A stretch of DNA of 7,360 nucleotides from the NCBI GenBank assembly GCA_023269295.1, contig JAHFTU010000065.1, forward strand, positions 1 through 7,360, written 5' to 3'. The position numbers and the translations under genes were made by a program. The notes under the pieces are model-generated. The model did no database searches. It worked only from the letters and a program-made list of their open reading frames with translations, and was not told the DNA's origin. The stretch is from Candidatus Woesearchaeota archaeon (GTDB lineage Archaea; Nanobdellota; Nanobdellia; Woesearchaeales; UBA10216). Shown one piece after another: positions 5,760-7,360 of the stretch. The stretch's first letter is position 1. Each line of letters opens with the position of its first letter.

Positions 5760-7037
5760 TTAAACACCCCCTCTAAGCTCAATTGCGTTGGCAACCCTGT
5801 GCACTGCCAGGAGGTAAGCACCGGTGCGCATGTTCACACTGTGCTCTTCTGACTTGGCTACGACCTTGTTGAAAGCGCTTATCACGAGCTTTGAAAGGCG
5901 CTCATGAACCTCATCGTCAGTCCAGTAGTAGCCGTAGTTGTTCTGCACCCACTCAAAATAGCTGCCGATGACACCGCCGGAGTTAGCAAGAGTATCAGGC
6001 ACTGCAACAATTTTTTTCTCGTAAAGAATCTTATCAGCGTCCGGGGTTGTCGGACCGTTGGCGAGCTCTACAACAACCTTTGCCTTTATGCTGTTGGCAT
6101 TCTTTGCAGTTATCTGGTTTTCCAGCGCTGCAGGTATGAGCACGTCAACGCCCAGCTCAAGAAGCTCATCATTCGTTATGACATCGGCCTTGCTGCCGTT
6201 GACAACCGAGCCCCGGTAATAGCACTCGGCAATCTTGCCCTTCTCAATCTTGCACGTCATGGCAGCTGCAGGGTTAAGGCCGCTCTTGTTGTAGATTGCG
6301 CCCTGCGAGTCGCTCAGGGCAACTACCTTGTAGCCAGCGTCGTGCAGGAACTGCGCAGCATAATGGCCAACATTGCCAAAGCCTTGGATGGCAACCGTGG
6401 TTGACTTTGGCTTAAGCTTGAGCAGCTTTGCAACCTGCTGGACAGCAACTGCTCCGCCGTATCCTGTAGCCGATTCGCGAGCGCCAATGCCGCCAATCTC
6501 AACAGGCTTGCCAGTGAAAGCACCTGGCGCATGATGGCCAGTCAGCTTTTCATACTCATCAAGCATCCACGCCATGATTTGCGCGTTTGTGTAAACATCA
6601 GGAGCAGGGATGTCCTTGTCCGGGCCAATGTACTCAACAAACTGCTGCACATAACCCCTACTAAGCCGTTCAAGCTCGCGCTTGGAGAACTTTTTCGGGT
6701 CACAGATTACGCCGCCCTTTGCGCCGCCAAAAGGAAGGCCAACAAGCGAGGTTTTCCATGTCATCCACATGGCCAGGGCACGGACCTCATCTATGGAAAC
6801 CTGCGGGCTGAAGCGTATCCCTCCCTTGAACGGGCCAAGCGCATCGTTGTGCTGCACCCTCAGGCTGTTGAAGTTCTGGGTGGAGCCGTCATCCATCCTC
6901 ACAGGAATGTCATCAGAAAGCTCCCGCTTTGGCTGTGAAAGGATTGCAAGCGTTTTCTTGTCAAGGTTAAGGATGTCTGCAGCGATCTTAAGCTGTTTCT
7001 TTGCAGACTCAAAAGGATTGATTGCGGAAGTAGCCAT
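5760..7037 (-). CDS. gdhA: Glutamate dehydrogenase (Glu/Leu/Phe/Val dehydrogenase family)
   Basis: A 425-residue cytoplasmic enzyme interconverting glutamate with 2-oxoglutarate plus ammonia, using NAD(P). The substrate domain carries GPFKGGIR at 69-76 (K71), K95 in MTWKTSL, the signature LPFGGAKGG at 101-109 with catalytic K107, and catalytic D147 in PAPDVYT. The nucleotide domain has GFGNVG at 219-224 and VVALSDS at 238-244; the residue after the second strand does not settle NAD versus NADP. ANSGGV at 351-356 is also conserved. Length is typical of archaeal hexameric enzymes. ATG 7037 is chosen because it gives the usual N-terminus and lies about 29 bases from a TATA-like box; a TTG extension to 7097 would run through both promoter boxes. 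It is the first gene of a cluster with ZIP and copA. Glutamate specificity rather than another amino acid is likely but not proven. Confidence 0.95.
   Translation of the reverse strand: MATSAINPFESAKKQLKIAADILNLDKKTLAILSQPKRELSDDIPVRMDDGSTQNFNSLRVQHNDALGPFKGGIRFSPQVSIDEVRALAMWMTWKTSLVGLPFGGAKGGVICDPKKFSKRELERLSRGYVQQFVEYIGPDKDIPAPDVYTNAQIMAWMLDEYEKLTGHHAPGAFTGKPVEIGGIGARESATGYGGAVAVQQVAKLLKLKPKSTTVAIQGFGNVGHYAAQFLHDAGYKVVALSDSQGAIYNKSGLNPAAAMTCKIEKGKIAECYYRGSVVNGSKADVITNDELLELGVDVLIPAALENQITAKNANSIKAKVVVELANGPTTPDADKILYEKKIVAVPDTLANSGGVIGSYFEWVQNNYGYYWTDDEVHERLSKLVISAFNKVVAKSEEHSVNMRTGAYLLAVHRVANAIELRGGV
5765..5772 (-). promoter_or_regulatory. Shine-Dalgarno site for the ZIP gene, inside the end of gdh
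   Basis: AGGGGGTG differs by one base from AGGAGGTG, and the changed G can still wobble-pair with U in the 16S tail CACCUCCU. It encodes the final Arg-Gly-Gly-Val codons of glutamate dehydrogenase and stands eight bases before the TTG, which makes that non-ATG start credible. Confidence 0.65.
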
Positions 7038-7057
7038 CAAAGCTATAGCTGCTATGG
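7034..7057. repeat. 24-bp imperfect inverted repeat over the gdh start codon
   Basis: The outer arms CCAT/ATGG and the inner perfect palindrome AGCTATAGCT (7041-7050) share one centre at 7045.5; 9 of 12 base pairs match. It covers the predicted leaderless start and the ATG. It could be an operator for a dimeric repressor or, in a longer transcript from the distal TATA, an RNA stem hiding the AUG. The symmetry is seen; the function is inferred. Confidence 0.45.
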
Positions 7058-7061
7058 TGTC

Positions 7062-7072
7062 TTTTAAATTTA
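7062..7072 (-). promoter_or_regulatory. Proximal TATA-like box of gdh
   Basis: TAAATTTAAAA on the minus strand is centred about 29 bases from the ATG at 7037, fitting a leaderless start. No Shine-Dalgarno sequence precedes that ATG. Confidence 0.55.
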
Positions 7073-7083
7073 TTGTTTTACAC

Positions 7084-7093
7084 TTATATAAAT
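7084..7093 (-). promoter_or_regulatory. Distal TATA box upstream of gdh
   Basis: ATTTATATAA on the minus strand is the best TATA match in this intergenic region. It would start RNA near 7061, giving a leader of about 24 bases that includes most of the inverted repeat at 7034-7057. Confidence 0.45.
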
Positions 7094-7104
7094 ACAAGAA
7101 AATG

Positions 7105-7123
7105 AATAAAAAGAAAAAATAAA
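7105..7123 (-). terminator. Oligo-T terminator after the microprotein gene
   Basis: On the minus strand this reads TTTATTTTTTCTTTTTATT, beginning about 14 bases after the TAA of the 21-codon gene. It is a strong archaeal-type poly-T terminator and would separate that gene from gdh. Confidence 0.6.
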
Positions 7124-7136
7124 GAACTACGGCTCA

Positions 7137-7202
7137 TTACTTCTTCTTTTTGCCGCTCTTTTTCTCCTTCATGTCATCGCTGCATCCGCACGTTCCGCAC
7201 AT
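7137..7202 (-). CDS. 21-aa cysteine-rich microprotein (MCGTCGC...)
   Basis: A very small gene: ATG at 7202, TAA at 7137-7139. The product starts MCGTCGCSDD, with C2, C5 and C7, and ends in a Lys-rich tail (11 residues MKEKKSGKKKK). A perfect GGAGGTGA (7208-7215) sits five bases before the ATG, a TATA-like box is further upstream and a poly-T terminator follows, so the gene looks complete. The CxxCxC start closely resembles the N-terminus of HypB, the hydrogenase nickel-insertion GTPase (MCTTCGCG), whose cysteines bind Ni2+; here no GTPase domain follows. A metal-binding, carrier or sensing role is inferred. An in-frame ATG at 7217 would add five residues but contains the ribosome-binding site. 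It lies about 100 bases upstream of gdh and the metal transporters. No function is established. Confidence 0.7.
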   Translation of the reverse strand: MCGTCGCSDDMKEKKSGKKKK

Positions 7203-7207
7203 ACTGC

Positions 7208-7215
7208 TCACCTCC
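7208..7215 (-). promoter_or_regulatory. Perfect Shine-Dalgarno site of the microprotein gene
   Basis: GGAGGTGA on the minus strand pairs fully with the archaeal 16S tail UCACCUCC and ends five bases before the ATG at 7202. It is the best ribosome-binding site seen in the window and is the main proof that the tiny gene is translated. Confidence 0.8.
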
Positions 7216-7267
7216 ATATGCCAAGCCTAAAGTATTCGTTCCTAAAAGCAGCCATAACAGCTATTGC

Positions 7268-7279
7268 TTAAAAATTTTT
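7268..7279 (-). promoter_or_regulatory. TATA-like promoter of the microprotein gene
   Basis: AAAAATTTTTAA on the minus strand would place the RNA start near 7246, giving a leader of about 44 bases with the Shine-Dalgarno site in it. The A/T run is long, so the exact start is uncertain. Confidence 0.4.
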
Positions 7280-7301
7280 CCTTGAGCTGCTAAGCTGCCT
7301 T

Positions 7302-7360
7302 TTAATGGCCCTTTGCAAAGTCAGTGATTGAGCCCAATTCAGCTTGGACATCACTGCCCG
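7302..7360 (-). CDS. Possible C-terminal end of an upstream minus-strand gene (partial)
   Basis: From the right edge one minus-strand frame reads GSDVQAELGSITDFAKGH and stops with TAA at 7302-7304. The residue mix looks like an ordinary soluble protein end, and its direction agrees with the downstream genes. A second frame is also open from the edge, ending at 7268 with a very basic tail (KRQLSSSRKNF), but it would run into the microprotein promoter. With under 20 codons visible the family cannot be named. Confidence 0.3.
   Translation of the reverse strand, partial: GSDVQAELGSITDFAKGH

Noticed and set aside
7038..7097. 20-residue N-terminal extension of glutamate dehydrogenase from a TTG.
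   Set aside because: It covers both TATA boxes, uses TTG without an SD and gives a longer N-terminus than the family has.
7208..7255. 15-codon minus-strand ORF (starts MAAFRNEY) whose TGA lies inside the microprotein's Shine-Dalgarno site, like a leader peptide.
   Set aside because: Its ATG lies upstream of the RNA start predicted from the TATA-like box, it has no ribosome-binding site, and 15 open codons are easily expected by chance. It would become interesting if the RNA started above 7255.
7268..7360. Second minus-strand open frame at the right edge, ending with a basic tail.
   Set aside because: It would end inside the microprotein promoter and has a less protein-like composition than the alternative frame ending at 7302, though neither is firmly supported.

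Overview
The window is archaeal. It carries rpoL, the archaeal/eukaryotic-type RNA polymerase subunit L, and an AMMECR1-domain protein. Almost every first gene of a transcription unit has an A/T-rich TATA-like box about 26-30 bp upstream of its start codon, which is the layout of leaderless archaeal transcripts. Genes inside the operon, and a tiny upstream gene, instead have Shine-Dalgarno sequences resembling GGAGGTGA. The lineage cannot be fixed from this window. The compact layout would suit a DPANN-type or uncultivated euryarchaeal genome, but that is inference.

Layout, left to right. Positions 1 to about 120 look like one end of an insertion sequence: the first 15 codons of a probable transposase running off the left edge (minus strand), a perfect hairpin that buries its ribosome-binding site, and two imperfect 21-bp tandem repeats. 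Next come two plus-strand genes, rpoL (176-454) and a cupredoxin-like lipoprotein (514-966). The lipoprotein converges on a minus-strand RnfD/NqrB-like membrane protein (998-1810). A 78-bp divergent promoter region separates that gene from the AMMECR1 gene (1889-2440, plus). The AMMECR1 gene converges with an unrecognised 125-aa gene (2437-2814, minus), and the two stop codons share one CTAG.

From 7037 down to 2867 on the minus strand lies a tight three-gene cluster: glutamate dehydrogenase, a ZIP-family metal transporter and a copper-type P1B ATPase with an N-terminal YHS metal-binding domain. The gaps are 3 and 10 bases, so the genes are probably co-transcribed from the gdh promoter. Upstream of gdh, and too short for ordinary gene calling, is a 21-codon gene (7137-7202, minus) starting MCGTCGC. 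It has a perfect GGAGGTGA ribosome-binding site, its own TATA-like box and an oligo-T terminator. The right edge may hold the last codons of another minus-strand gene.

The theme of the window is metal handling and redox: a periplasm-facing cupredoxin, an orphan RnfD-like membrane protein, a ZIP transporter, a copper-type ATPase and a cysteine-rich metal-binding-like microprotein. The ATPase and the ZIP transporter would move metal ions in opposite directions (export and import are family expectations). Why they sit behind glutamate dehydrogenase is not explained by the sequence. The best candidates for something undescribed are the MCGTCGC microprotein, the inverted repeat over the gdh start codon, and the SD-sequestering hairpin at the IS end.
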